A DNA stretch of 63,087 nucleotides from Phoronis australis (lineage: Eukaryota; Phoronida; Phoronidae): NCBI GenBank assembly GCA_002633005.1, contig NMRA01000679.1, positions 17,620 to 80,706 of the forward strand. Direction: 5' to 3'. A program made the translations under genes and the position numbers. The notes under the pieces are model-generated. The model did not search any database, was not told where the DNA came from, and was given only the letters and a program-made list of their open reading frames with translations. Shown in pieces: positions 34,074-44,396 of the stretch; positions within the stretch are counted from its first letter, which is position 1, and the number at the start of each line of letters is the position of its first letter.

Positions 34074-36311
34074 CCCATACGAAAAGGAAAAGTTGAGCTT
34101 CAATTGAGATTCAATTGAAATTCAATTGAAAATTGAAGTTCTATTGAATATGTCTATTGAATGAAAATTCAATTGGCACTTCCCTTGCCGTCAATTGAAT
34201 GGCTATTGAACGGCTATTGAACAGCTATTGAATTTCTGCACTTAGAAAATTTTTAGCTGTTCTGTATTGAATGGCTATTGAATTCCAGGACTTAGAAAAA
34301 TTTTGGCCGTTCGGAATTGAATAGTTATTGAATTTGAGAACTAAGAAAATTTCAGGATGCTGTGGAACTGAATGGCTATTGAATTTCAAGACTTAGGGAA
34401 TTTCTGGATGGTTTGCTTTAACAAGTTACCAGCAATGTTTATTTTAAACATGCCTTACCAATTGGTTGCCAAGGTTACATCCCTGGAAAGTGACCTTTAA
34501 GATTTTCAAACCCTCTCAAACGGTTTTGGTCCAGCATAAACTCTGCATGGATAGTGAAGAACTGCATACATTAAATGGTGAATTTTTGATTACAACATTG
34601 TATTTTTGTCAATTTGATTGTTAAGTGACATTTATGTTTCACTTATGAATGAGTGGCTTTACTCTTGCAAACAAAAAGGAAGTTTTTTTAAGTGATCCAA
34701 TTGATTAAGGTTATGGAAGTTAAGTAGTATAGAGCACAGATTTCAAAATGAGTTGGGTTACAGACCAAAACCTGCATGTGCATGTAGTTGCCAAGACAAG
34801 TGTCAGTTAATCGTGTTTTGACCTAACATATTTTATTTACTTTAATTACTTGAGACTTAGAAACACCTTGTTATGATTCTGTGTTAAAATTCTCACATCA
34901 GAGCAAGGAGAGAAAAGTAAATTTTTATTTTTGTTACATGAACTGAAACTAAATAATTGAGCTATAGGCACTATTAGTAAGAGATGTATCGGATATTAGA
35001 GGTTTGCCATTGCCACCAGTCATCTACCCGTAGTGTCTCTGCAGTATGGTTTAACTGTTCTGCTCATGGGACTAAAAATCAAACTTCAGCTATGAGTTTC
35101 CAGTAGTGTAGCAAATAACCCTCTTATTAATGCTCTTAGTCAAAAGCACATTAAATTTTCTAAAGACTATGGCTAATTAACTAAGAAAGCATTCATGTAT
35201 TTCCTGAGCGACAAGCTCAATACATAATTCAAATTTACTTAATACTTTATTTGATACCCTCTAACTGGATATTTTTCAACTTTTTTAGTACAGAAGAAGA
35301 TTTTGAAAACATGCATGATAAAGTGAAAGACTATAACTCTTGGGAGCTAATACCCACTGACCCACCAACACTGTGCCGCGGTCATCAGTTCCTGTTGTGG
35401 ACAGATACCTGAAATTAATGGATTATATCAAGTCTCAGTACTCTGAAAAGTGCGGACTCCAGAGTTCTGCAGAGACCATGAAAGGCTGTACAATGCCGAC
35501 ATTTAAAGATTTGGTATCACATGTGGACCGTGCTTTTCAGACAACTAATATTTTGCTGCTATAGCTTTGTATGCCTGAAATAATTATTTTTTATCTTATC
35601 GCCTACATATATTTAGCTAACTGGATATAAAATACTACTTTACCCTTCAACGTATGGATGTGTTCAACTAATTGTTCATAGTGTCAAATGATTATTTCAT
35701 GTACGAGGCTCAGCATACAAATGTTTAAAAAACAATGTACAATTAGTCAGCATTAGATTCTTCAAAATGTTTACAAAGGCTGCTACTATTCAAATGCCTA
35801 AGGCTCTGTTTTTGTTTTTCTTTGACTGATGCTGTATGATAATTGTAAAACTTGTGCAAGTTTCGATTTAAGGTTTCGAAATGTTCAGTTGTCTATGATT
35901 TGATTTTATTCATGCATGCCAGATTGTTGAATGAAGATTGTGAACTATTCTTATCTCTTGAACAGATTAACAACAATACATCCTATTTTTGAAAGAGTTA
36001 ATTTATTATAGAAAATACTTGAAATTCAAAATATTCTGTATAGTTAGAAAAATTGAATGGCCATTGAACGGCTATTGAATGGCTATTGAATGGTTATTGA
36101 ATATGGGATGATCCTGTACTGCATGGAGAATTGAATGGCTATTGAACGGCTATTGAATTCCTATTGAATGGCTATTGAATATGCTAATGAATTGAATCAA
36201 TTCATTTACATGGCAAAAACTTCAAATGAATTTTAATTGAATATCAATTGAACCTCAATTGAATTTCAATTCCTGTCCCAACTGAAAGTCCAGTGTACTT
36301 TTTCGTATGGG
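34074..36311 (+). mobile_element. CCCATACGAAAA element with ATTGAATGGCT repeats
   Basis: CCCATACGAAAA (from 34074) is inverted as TTTTCGTATGGG (to 36311). Inside each end lie inverted runs of CAATTGAA palindromes. Next come direct repeats of the ATTGAATGGCT type (34190-34400 and 36050-36180), in the same direction at both ends. It splits the outer tip of the family A element: GCGCTTATAGGGGCATGG on the left, TGCTTATTAGGGC on the right. Exact boundaries and duplication are uncertain by a few bases. One exon-like frame is inside (35289-35564). Confidence 0.78.
35289..35564 (+). pseudogene. Unidentified exon-like frame inside transposon
   Basis: TTTTTTAG (to 35289) is an acceptor-like site. It is followed by a frame STEEDFENMHDKVKDYNSW and LIPTDPPTL. 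At about 35373 the protein-like reading moves to the next frame (PRSSVPVVDRYLKLMDYIKS, then MKGCTMPTFKDLVSHVDRAF) and ends at TAG (35562). I do not recognise the family. One frameshift would explain the break. It could be the element's own gene or a captured host exon. Confidence 0.4.
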
Positions 36312-36334
36312 TGCTTATTAGGGCAAATACGGTA

Positions 36335-36540
36335 AATCAAATTCAATGAAGATCCAGAAAGAACTTCATAAATATTGAGACACAAAAATAAAACTGCCAC
36401 TTAACGCAATAGTAAAGAGATTGGACCAGTCCGAAAATAAACATTGGTCGTACTTCCCTAAATAATAACATGTTTTCCAAATTTCATAATGGCTGATAGT
36501 CAAAAGCAGACGTCAAAAAATTAGTAATCAATGGACACTG
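36335..36540 (+). repeat. Diverged array monomers
   Basis: ATTCAATGAAGATCCAG and AACTGCCACTTAACG match the monomer body and continue, across the 30224-36332 transposon, the block at 29761-30221. Confidence 0.55.
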
Positions 36541-37008
36541 AGGGGGAGCAAAACAGCCGCTGAGTTATTAGACTTCGTCGGGGTTCCTCCGGTGAGCCAA
36601 GCATGACAGTAACCGGAGATAGACCAGACAGTCAGGCTTTAATTGATTCTGACAACTGGCGTGAGCTTAAGCATAATAACTGTGCCCGGAACTTACCACG
36701 ATTTGGGCGGAGCGTGAGTGAATCGTATTTTGACTGATATTTCTCAGCAATAGAATCATCTTTATTAGCACACTATAGTGAACAAGTGTATTACCAACAT
36801 CCCACAACCAAAGAAGGGGTGGGATAATTGGGGAAAAGGACCAAAATGACCCTCCCTCTGTCTTGGAAGAAATAAAATCCTTCTTTATGAGATCGACCAG
36901 TGGTTTCGGTCTCCATGCTCTGCGGTTTGTCGCATAACTGGTCAAAGACTGTCTAATGCTTACAGCAAGGTGCAAAATCGTGGAAATTTGAACACCTCTT
37001 GAAACAAG
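36541..37008. other. Unassigned stretch
   Basis: No family or coding segment recognised. A long minus frame (36667-37086) runs into the next repeat end and shows no domain. Confidence 0.3.
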
Positions 37009-37090
37009 AGCAACGCGGAGCCTTGAAATGCACCCATGACTGCACCACACATAAGGGTCAGCGTGGTCAGAAAGCGCCCACCTCATGAAT
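37009..37090 (+). repeat. 5' end of an array-type element
   Basis: ACAAGAGCAACGCGGAGCC and GAAATGCACCCATGACTGCA match the 5' end defined at 26037. The usual tandem monomers do not follow, so it is a truncated copy or a variant with another body. Confidence 0.55.
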
Positions 37091-37671
37091 AGAGCTTCCT
37101 CACAATAGTTTCAATAGAGCTATTGTGAGTCAGCCACCACACCAGCTTGGGATTACCTGATAGCTGAATGATAAACCAGTGCTTGCAGAAAACAGATTGT
37201 CATACTCACAAAATTTTAACCCTTTATTTTTAATTTCAAGTATACCATTAAAATTGTCGATCAAAAACAGCTCTGTTTGTGTTCGAACGGTGAAATTTGA
37301 TGCACAACTTCCCCATTCATAAAAATATTGCGCACACGAGAAGCCATAAATTAATGCGCATGTGATGAGGTCCCATTGAGTTCGCAAAAATTGTCGGTTA
37401 AAGCTCAAGAAAACTGAAAATTTTATTCTGAAGATATCTGAAACTTGATACGTTACTTTTTATGTAACAGGGCCAAGAAACGGTTACGTATTTCGCATTT
37501 TATGGAATTAAATGAGAACTATTTTCTTACCCATTGACAACCGACTGTAGTGCGCAGACGACAAGTGACCATGCAGCGCTCCACTTGGATTGCTACTAAT
37601 TCTCACGTGGCAACAGTGCAGAAGTGCGCGCATGCAAGCTTCACGTGTTGGAGAGATTAACTACCGAATTC
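37091..37671. other. Unassigned stretch; part resembles element K
   Basis: About 37540-37660, read on the minus strand, contains CAACACGTGAAGCTTGC, CACGTGAGAAT, GCAATCCAAGT and GTCGTCTGCGCACTACAG. The same pieces in the same order lie in element K at 48519-48607. A K fragment is likely; the rest is unassigned. Confidence 0.45.
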
Positions 37672-37673
37672 AC

Positions 37674-38923
37674 CCTAATAAGCCCCCATGCCCCTATAAG
37701 CGCCCCCCCCCCTAGCGTTTTCTGACGGCTAAAATAAGCGCCCAGCGCATGAACGCCTACAGTTAAAGTTGCATAGTAACGTCTTGAATTGATGAATAAG
37801 AATGGACAGTCCTGAAAAAAATCATTGTGTGCGAAATTTGTAGACCACGAGCCTTGCCGCTATGTCGGTATTAGCTGCGAATATACACTCCAAACTTCCG
37901 CCGTGCTTTTAAAAAGAATGCAAAAGTTTTGCTGATCTTGCGAGGGACGTGTTCTATTATGGTCTGGCCTTTCACAGTGTACTTGTGGTATTTCAGTATT
38001 CTTCCCGCACAGATCTTCTACTTCAACAGGAATCCAAATTTTCTGTATATGTGAAAACCGCGAATCGAAGACTAATAAAAACTTGACCTTAGTTAAAATC
38101 CAGTGGCCAAGCGCACGCTTCATTGTAACAGTCATTGAATATTAATCTTTGGGAACTATCTATTCATGAAAGGAGCAGCATAGCATCGACAAGAAATCAA
38201 TACTGGCACTTATTTTCGAAACTTTCTACTATCGTAAAAACGTTTGCGTTATTTTTAGGAGGAATTATTAAATTAGTCGTAATTGGTGTTTTTAAAGTCA
38301 AAATGACAAACTGATAGTGAAAATTTCCGCACCCTTACACCACCGAATCTCCCGATCATTACATCGCGTTCACTCTGGCAAATGAACTCTGATGACACGC
38401 ACGCACTCGTTCACTCACACACACAGACGAACTTCAAATAAACATCACGTGACAACATGTGTGTTCGTCCACAGATTTTCTCGAGTTGCAGAGTACAATC
38501 TAGCGAAGATATGGACTTAATATGGAGTAAATCCCGACTTCACAGGAACTTAAAAATGTTAGCGATGCTATTTTGAAAACTTAAGGAGGACTTCAGGTAA
38601 TTAGTTGAGTCAAAACTATATTTTTACTCATGAATTCAAGTTAACCTATGGGCGATCGCGAGGCAGCGACGCATCAGTCGATGAGTTTTTGCACTGGGAT
38701 TTTCTGAAAAATGCTTGTGATTTAACAATAAATTTCGATTGCAATGCACTGCAATTTTGTGGAAACTCTATCATAAGTTACAGATGCTTAAATTTGATGA
38801 ATTCTAGCTTACGATTTCACCTGTTTCGGAGATCGGGTTTCCAACGCTTTGGGCTATAATAAGCGCCCCCTTCCCGAAGCGAATTTTTCTAAGCATCGTG
38901 GGTGCTTATTTGGGCGAATGCAG
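37674..38923 (-). mobile_element. Family A DNA transposon, complete copy
   Basis: Starts after TA (37672-37673) with CCGAATTCACCCTAATAAGC and GCCCCTATAAGCGCCCCCC, and ends GGGTGCTTATTTGGGCGAAT. It is the reverse orientation of the 30224 copy, with the HIRAN-like arm left. The right tip is decayed, so the TA duplication cannot be read there. About 1.25 kb. Confidence 0.85.
37850..38090 (-). pseudogene. HIRAN-like domain relic in family A copy
   Basis: On the minus strand, SHIQKIWIPVEVEDLCGKN opens the segment. After a frameshift the TIIEHVPRKISKTFAFFL-type text follows. It extends the upstream edge of the segment seen in other copies. Decayed. Confidence 0.55.
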
Positions 38924-39189
38924 CAGTTTTTTGACAAAATAAATGTTTGAATAACTAATTCTTGTGTCAGACCAACATACTTGGCGGAATTCCGACAAGT
39001 AATAAAGATTATTTCTACTATAACCAACAGCAGGTCACATTTGTGACCTGACTGCAAATACGAGCCGAGACTTTGGTCATCTTGTATCGTAACATGCGAC
39101 CTGGAATTTCTCATGTAAGCGAGCCCAATTTTTGGCCTAACGAATGTATCGTGCGAATCTGGCCGTTATTACGTTGGTCTGACAGCAAG
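38924..39189. other. Unassigned link with nuclear-receptor-like palindrome
   Basis: CAGGTCACATTTGTGACCTG (39031-39050) is a perfect 20-bp palindrome with two AGGTCA half-sites. Nothing else is recognised. Confidence 0.4.
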
Positions 39190-40405
39190 TTTTGTTTTTT
39201 TTTGTTTGTTCGCACTCTACAGGTTGCAATTTTCGTCCGATTTTCATGAAATTTGCACACAACATGTAGATTGGAAAGTACTAGAAGCCTATTGTTTTTG
39301 GTCATGATCGGATACAAAATGGCGGACGTGGCGGCCATTTTGTATCCGATTTCACAGTCAAATGCTCGTAGAGGCCGCATTTTTCGACGTACAAAGCTGA
39401 AAATCAGTACGAATTTACTAGAATGCATGTGCTACAATTGTGCAGAAAATCGTTGACTTCCGCTTAAAGATAGCGGAAACATTGGACGTGGTGCATGCGC
39501 ACCCCGAAATATGGCTAAAAACGTTTTCTCCTGCAGGGGGCGCATTTGCAAACCAATCACTTTCAAACTGGTCACGTGTTTGTTGAGTTAAATAAGCTTT
39601 TATAAAAAATTATTGAACCGGAAGTCACTTTCAAGATGGCGGCTGTGGCGCATGCTCACACGGTTTCAATTGCTCTGATGTCGCATTTTTCACGGGAAGA
39701 GTAAATGACGTGAATTTTTGCATGTGGATTCCTTGAAGTATGGCCTTTCAAAAAGTCTGCGAGAGCGTATTTCTCAGACTTACCGTTTTCGAGTTACTTG
39801 ACTTTAAATTTTAAAAAAAAACGGCAAATTTTCAATTTTCTCGAAAAATTTATGGATTTTTGCCAAACTACCACTTTAGATAGAATTTTGAACGGGCTTT
39901 CAGAAGATATTTTCCATTTTGCGCTACGACGTCTACTTTTTGAATTATTCGAGATTTTCTGATACCGTTGTTCCTTCGGTCACCTATGCAAGCACGCAGA
40001 TGGCTGGCTTTCAGTTCACTTTGTTTTGGTTATGCCTAGTTGACCCAGACTGACCCAGCCAGCACTGTCCTACTGTGGCTGAATAGTGCTCTGTAGACTG
40101 TACAATTCCAGGCCAAATACTTATTGTAAACATAACTTTGCTTTGCAGACTGTCACATAGCGCCACCTATTTTAGAACGTGTTAACAGACATGGCTCGTC
40201 CGTCATGTTGCGCCATCTATTGTTCTTTATTGTAGTTAATTGTATGCTCTCTATTTGATTTCTTCGCTAGTGACATGAATGTTATCGTGTTATTCATAAT
40301 TGCCGCCTTGATCGTCTTGATTGTCGTCGTCCTCCCCATCGTCGTCTTTTCGATTAATTCTGCCAAGTGTCGCTCCTCCGAGCGCTCTCGTTTGGTTGTT
40401 GCCAA
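39190..40405 (+). repeat. Dispersed repeat R3, copy 2
   Basis: Colinear with 24508-25660. YY1-like sites are at about 39318 (AAAATGGCGG), 39463 (decayed) and 39632 (CAAGATGGCGGC). The last follows ACCGGAAGTCACTTT (39614). The tail has GTCTTTTCGATTAATT then CTGCCAAGTGTCGCTCCTCC (40346-40380). The segment 39980-40260 is not in copy 1 and holds two GCGCCA(C/T)CTA sites at 40158 and 40213. Confidence 0.8.
39307..39350. repeat. Perfect 17-bp inverted repeat over YY1-like sites
   Basis: ATCGGATACAAAATGGC (39307-39323) and GCCATTTTGTATCCGAT (39334-39350) are exact reverse complements with a 10-nt spacer. Both arms carry an AAAATGGC site. In copy 1 of R3 the right arm is not conserved. Confidence 0.9.
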
Positions 40406-41640
40406 ATCTAGATGAATGCAAACAGAGAACGGCCCTCTTCAATGAGTTGTAAACATGCCGCGGGATAATTCAGAAACGATCTTTGACGCATTTTGTTGAC
40501 TAGTGTTTTTGGCTACTTTTGCAAGTTTTTGGATACGCCAAAGAAAATTTCGGACTAAGGCATAGATATGTGACGTTTCATTTTTTAACGATCAACTTAC
40601 CAACCTTCTCACGGAAAAAAAAATTATTTTCCATGTAAGATGTCCTGATTATTCTATCACAATATCCCCGATAATATCGCACTGCAGCACTCAGGTCGGT
40701 CCCGCTGTTTACGCGCAATGTCCCGGCAGACGATCGCGACTTGGAAATGCGTGTTGTATTTTATGGCAAGACAGCAGACAAATTCTCAAGCCCTTCTTTC
40801 TGGAACTGAGCACGCGTGTAGGTATGAGTCGCCCGTCACTCACATATGTTGTTGCTTAAATGTAACATGCACTCCTGCGATTCAAATGTGGGAACTTACG
40901 GGCGCGCCACTACAAAGCCGCACATCAAAAGAAAACAGCGACAACAGTCCTAACAAAAAGAGTATACCGACTTGACTCTGCACCATTAAGCTGCCAGTGC
41001 TTTGCAATTCCTGTGGCCCAATGCTCCTCTGAACCGCGGTGTTCTATACCGATGTTTCCGTGGCTCGATATTCCCCAGGCCCGATGTTCTATGCCCATAG
41101 CCAGCTGTTACCGTGAGAAAACACCGTACAAATTAACTCTGTGCAATTGTTCTTCAAAACGCTATTTGTATTTTTAATGGCCCACTTTTGCACGTGGTTC
41201 GGTTTTAATTGCGAAAACGCCTCATAGGCGAAAACAAAATGTTATGGGCGTTTTTTGAGATTTCATCTTGAAATGCTAATTTCTCTTAGTTGTGCTTGAA
41301 AAATGGTCACAGTTAATGAGAGATTTGATGTAAAGCTCAAATTCATATTCTGCAGGATTTCTACTTTCAGAAAATGTATGCATTTATCCAGTTAAATTCT
41401 ATATTTCTGTTCATATTTGACTAAATTCTCACACTTGTGGAAAAGGTCATTCACAACTTCAGCTCCCCAGCATAACAAGTCACTGAAAATAGTCTCTTCT
41501 GGTTGAGTGCAAACCTCACTAAAACTGCCTTATTTTTACCTGGTAGGGTATATTGTAAACACACTCACAATAGCTTGGGGGAGGTCTTCTGTGTTGTGAC
41601 TATTCACATTCTGAATAGAAGTAGATCTAAGTAATGATAA
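40406..41640. other. Unassigned stretch with a K-related segment
   Basis: 40640-41115 is similar, inverted, to 47275-47765 within element K. Shared pieces are CGGTCCCGCTGTT, AATATCGCACTGC, GTAGGTATGAGTC, TCACATATGTTGTTG, GTAACATGCACTCC and CACATCAAAAGA. The rest (41116-41640) has nothing recognisable. Confidence 0.55.
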
Positions 41641-41800
41641 ACAAGATAATTACCCCCAATCAAAATCTCTGAGCACCAGCCCAGTATGAATGGCTCAGAA
41701 TACTTTGAACCCATCCAAAAATGAAAAGGTGTTGACTCTCAAAATGATTTGCCAAATTTTATGAAAACACCTTAAACAGTACACACCATGGATTTTTGCA
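41641..41800 (+). repeat. Array monomer fragment
   Basis: CAGAATACTTTGAACCCATCC followed by GCCAAATTTTATGAAAACACC matches the A-type monomer body in the usual orientation. Confidence 0.55.
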
Positions 41801-41914
41801 CATTTCGAATTACCGGTGGCCACAGACTAAATGTATGACGTAAAATTAAGCCAAATCCATGATTATTTTGTGTCATTAGCTCGAAATTTTGATTTCTCTT
41901 TCAATTTTGCCAAT

Positions 41915-42005
41915 TTTCACATTTCCCGCCATGTGACATCATGGGTTGAACACAAGAGATCAGCGACTAGCATTGAACAACGGCGGAGAGGAGGGAATTT
42001 GAAAC
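41915..42005 (+). promoter_or_regulatory. Promoter-like segment before open frame
   Basis: TTTCCCGCC (41924) is an E2F-type site and TGACATCA (41935) is one base from a cAMP-response element. There is no TATA box. The open frame at 42021 follows closely. Function is inferred from motifs only. Confidence 0.3.
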
Positions 42006-42020
42006 GATTATGAGCAAGCA

Positions 42021-42221
42021 ATGAACAAATACTATGAAGAAACGTACGAGAATGGTGGCCAGGATGACGAAATGGGGTTGCACGAAAGCGAGAACGAGTT
42101 TGATTTGTTTTCAGCTGCGTACTTTTATACTTTGAGGCCTTACGAACTGGATCCTCCTGCGAGAGAAGCGGCCTCGGGCTCGGCCAGTCAACCCAGTCAT
42201 CCAACAGACGATCCTGAATAA
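42021..42221 (+). CDS. Acidic N-terminal exon, RPYE-type
   Basis: The frame opens at ATG 42021 and gives 66 residues. An acidic stretch NGGQDDEMGLHESENEFD is followed by YTLRPYELDPPAREAAS, then Ser/Pro-rich residues to the stop (42219-42221), which overlaps AATAAA. A short acidic region before RPYxFEP is typical of the N-terminus of P2X7-like zinc-binding proteins, abundant in invertebrates; that link is tentative. No zinc-binding part follows in this strand. It may be a first exon or a gene fragment. It sits back to back with the THAP fragment on the other strand. Confidence 0.35.
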   Translation: MNKYYEETYENGGQDDEMGLHESENEFDLFSAAYFYTLRPYELDPPAREAASGSASQPSHPTDDPE

Positions 42222-42288
42222 AGAGGCGATGTTTCTGAATAGTAAATATTGTCCTTTATTAAACCAGGCCTTCATCATAACATCTCCT

Positions 42289-42459
42289 CTAATTGGAGTC
42301 GAAACACGACTCCTCAAAGTGGGCAGAACACAGAGTGGCCCTGGACAGAATCGCTTGGTCCACGCTGAGGTCCCACACTCTCGTTCGGTGCACGAAGCGA
42401 TGCCACTACTGCGCCGTCTGACTGCTGTTGCTGCAGCCTCCGCAAACACATCTTTTCAT
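42289..42459 (-). pseudogene. THAP zinc-finger domain fragment
   Basis: On the minus strand from ATG (42459-42457) the frame reads MKRCVCGGCSNSS, then a stop codon (TAG, near 42416), WHRF, WDLSVDQAILSRATLCSAHF and EESCFDSN to a TAG at 42291-42289. The CxxC near the start, HRF, the tryptophan and CSAHFEESCF are the marks of the C2CH THAP DNA-binding domain, which begins many host factors and P-element-type transposases. The stretch between HRF and the tryptophan is shorter than usual, so residues are missing. The stop makes this copy non-functional unless misread. No downstream exon was found. Confidence 0.68.
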
Positions 42460-42485
42460 CCCTCTACGACATCTTTCAAGTGATT

Positions 42486-42725
42486 TGGAGGACGGAGAGG
42501 GTAATGTCAAAAACGTACTAAAAATGTTTAAAACACACCGAATCTATTTAATAGAAACTCATTCACCAAATTTCATTAAAAATTAAATTTGCCATTAGGA
42601 GGGCACAACGATAGTCGAATCCATTCAAATGTTGTCCTTGTCTGTTGTCAACTTCATATAAATACCAATTTAATAAAGATCCTCCAGTGGGTTTGGGAGA
42701 TGCAGCCTGTTGTATCATAACCGTA
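42486..42725 (+). repeat. Array monomer fragments
   Basis: Includes TTTGCCATTAGGAGGGCACA and CAACTTCATATAAATACC, B-type, in the usual orientation. Followed by about 120 bp of unassigned sequence before the next transposon. Confidence 0.65.
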
Positions 42726-42851
42726 TTGTGGCAACATGTTTTGATTGTAGTTAATATAGGATATCTGGGTATGAGCAGTTCCTGGAAGTAACCTGTTTCA
42801 GTTCAAAATATTTTGCTTTTTCAACCCATGTTTATTGACTAACATCACGTA

Positions 42852-44247
42852 CCGTATTCACCGTAATAACCACCCATGCCCCTATAAGCGCCCCCACGCA
42901 TTTTCAGCCTTTGCTGAAATAAGCGCCCAGTCCATCAACGTGTACATGCGAACAATGACGTACTTACAGTCCTAAAACTCGGCAACAGTAACGTCTTCAA
43001 TTTATAAAAAAAATTTTGCACGGGTCTTCTAGACCACCAGCGGCACTGCCGCGACCATACACTTCAAAGGAACGCAGTGCTTCAAAAAGAACGCAACAAC
43101 GTTGCTACTCTCGCGACAATCGTGTCCCACTATGGTCTGACCTTTCAGTACAGACACACCGACTGTCTCATGAATAAAAATAACTCGGTGTTAAACGCAC
43201 GTGGCCAGGAAGCGCACGCTAAATATATGAACCTGTCACCAAAACATTAGTCAGGAACTATCCATTCATGAAACGGGTAGCATAGCATCGGTAAGAAATG
43301 AATATTGGCACTAATTTCTGACAATTTCTAAATTATACTATAAAACATGTTTGCGTTATTTTTGAGATAGATTGTTTGATTAACAATAACTTTTTAAACC
43401 GTTTAAACGTTTTAAACCGTATATCCCATAAAATGACATCTGACAGTGAATGCTTACACACCCTTACACCGAAAAATAACTGACAGATAGTCACGTACGC
43501 ATCCAGACACACGGTGACTAATATGGGCCTTACCAAGACAAATGTCGAACGTTTTTAGCACAAGACTGGCAAGTGCTGAATGAAACACGCTCTGGTTTAG
43601 GCCTACTGCTTGTGCAAATTTCTTTAGACACAATGCACATCTACCTCTTTAGACTGCGTGGCTCTGGCAAATGAACTCTGGCGACACGCACGCACTTGCT
43701 TACTCACAAACGCAGACAAACTTCAAAACAAACGTCACGTGACAACAACATGTGTGTTCTTCCAGACATTTTTCTCTCCGTGTTCCCAATCATACATGTA
43801 GATGGCACGATGTTGCACAGATTTGTACTTAAACCTGTCGTTAATCCAGACTCCACGGGAACTTAAAAAAATCTTAGGGATGCTACGTAGAAAACTTAAT
43901 GAAGATTTCAGGTAATTTGTCGAAACTATTTTATTCAAGCACTGAAGTCGCCATATCGAAGACGGTGATTTTGAGGCAGTCAGTCGGCGAGTTTTTGCCC
44001 TGGGATTTCAGAACTATTTTCTGTAAAATGATCGTAATTTAGCAGCAAAGTTTGATAGCAATGCACCATGGTTTTGTAGCAAGTCTTTCATAGATTACAA
44101 ATACGTAACAGAGAGTAAATTTGATGAATCTTAGCTTCCGATTTCACCCGTTTCGGAGACCGGATTTCAACCGCCTTGGGTTATAATAAGCGCCCCCTGG
44201 AACCCAACTTTTCTAAGCGCCCTGGGCGGTTATTACGGCGAATACGG
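42852..44247 (-). mobile_element. Family A DNA transposon, complete copy with TA duplication
   Basis: TA (42850-42851) and TA (44248-44249) flank CCGTATTCACCGTAATAACC and its inverse GGCGGTTATTACGGCGAATACGG. The element is 1396 bp. The HIRAN-like arm is on the left (inverted) and the CACGGGAACTT/CCTGGGCGG arm on the right. This is the cleanest copy for defining the family. Confidence 0.92.
43015..43180 (-). pseudogene. HIRAN-like domain relic in family A copy
   Basis: Minus-strand text SVLKGQTIVGH and FFLKHCVPLKC is readable. The PRKIS block is changed. Homologous position to the other copies. Confidence 0.5.
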
Positions 44248-44396
44248 TATATGATTGGTTACAACCCAACATATGGCAACAAGGACTAAAGTCATCAAAG
44301 GAATTATGGACGGACCATTGTGGTGATATATTTTCAAAAACAGGAAGGAAATTTGACCAACACAAGAAAATTTAGAAACACAAAAAAGAAACCAAG

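Larger units (their letters stand above)
30224..36332 (+). mobile_element. Family A DNA transposon with two nested insertions
   Basis: TA (30222-30223) precedes CCATATTCGCCCTAATAAGC. The far end is CTTATTAGGGCAAATACGG followed by TA (36333-36334). Without the insertions at 30971-33495 and about 34074-36311 the element is about 1.34 kb, matching complete copies at 37674-38923 and 42852-44247. The left arm (30224-30970) has no coding. The right arm (33496-34070) carries the HIRAN-like segment. No transposase is visible, so the family is nonautonomous here. The end sequence with TA duplication allows a Tc1/mariner-type or related mechanism; the superfamily is not settled. Confidence 0.85.

Noticed and set aside
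36667-37086. Minus-strand 139-codon frame
   Set aside because: Runs from an unassigned stretch into the 5' end of an array-type repeat; no domain or codon pattern supports it.
38605-38859. Plus-strand 84-codon frame in a family A arm
   Set aside because: The same arm in the other copies has stops in this frame, so it is not a conserved gene.
39031-39050. Functional nuclear-receptor element
   Set aside because: A 20-bp palindrome with AGGTCA half-sites is present, but the spacing is not a standard one and nothing else supports regulation.
39111-39428. Minus-strand 105-codon frame
   Set aside because: Lies in repeat R3, and the homologous region of copy 1 does not keep it open.
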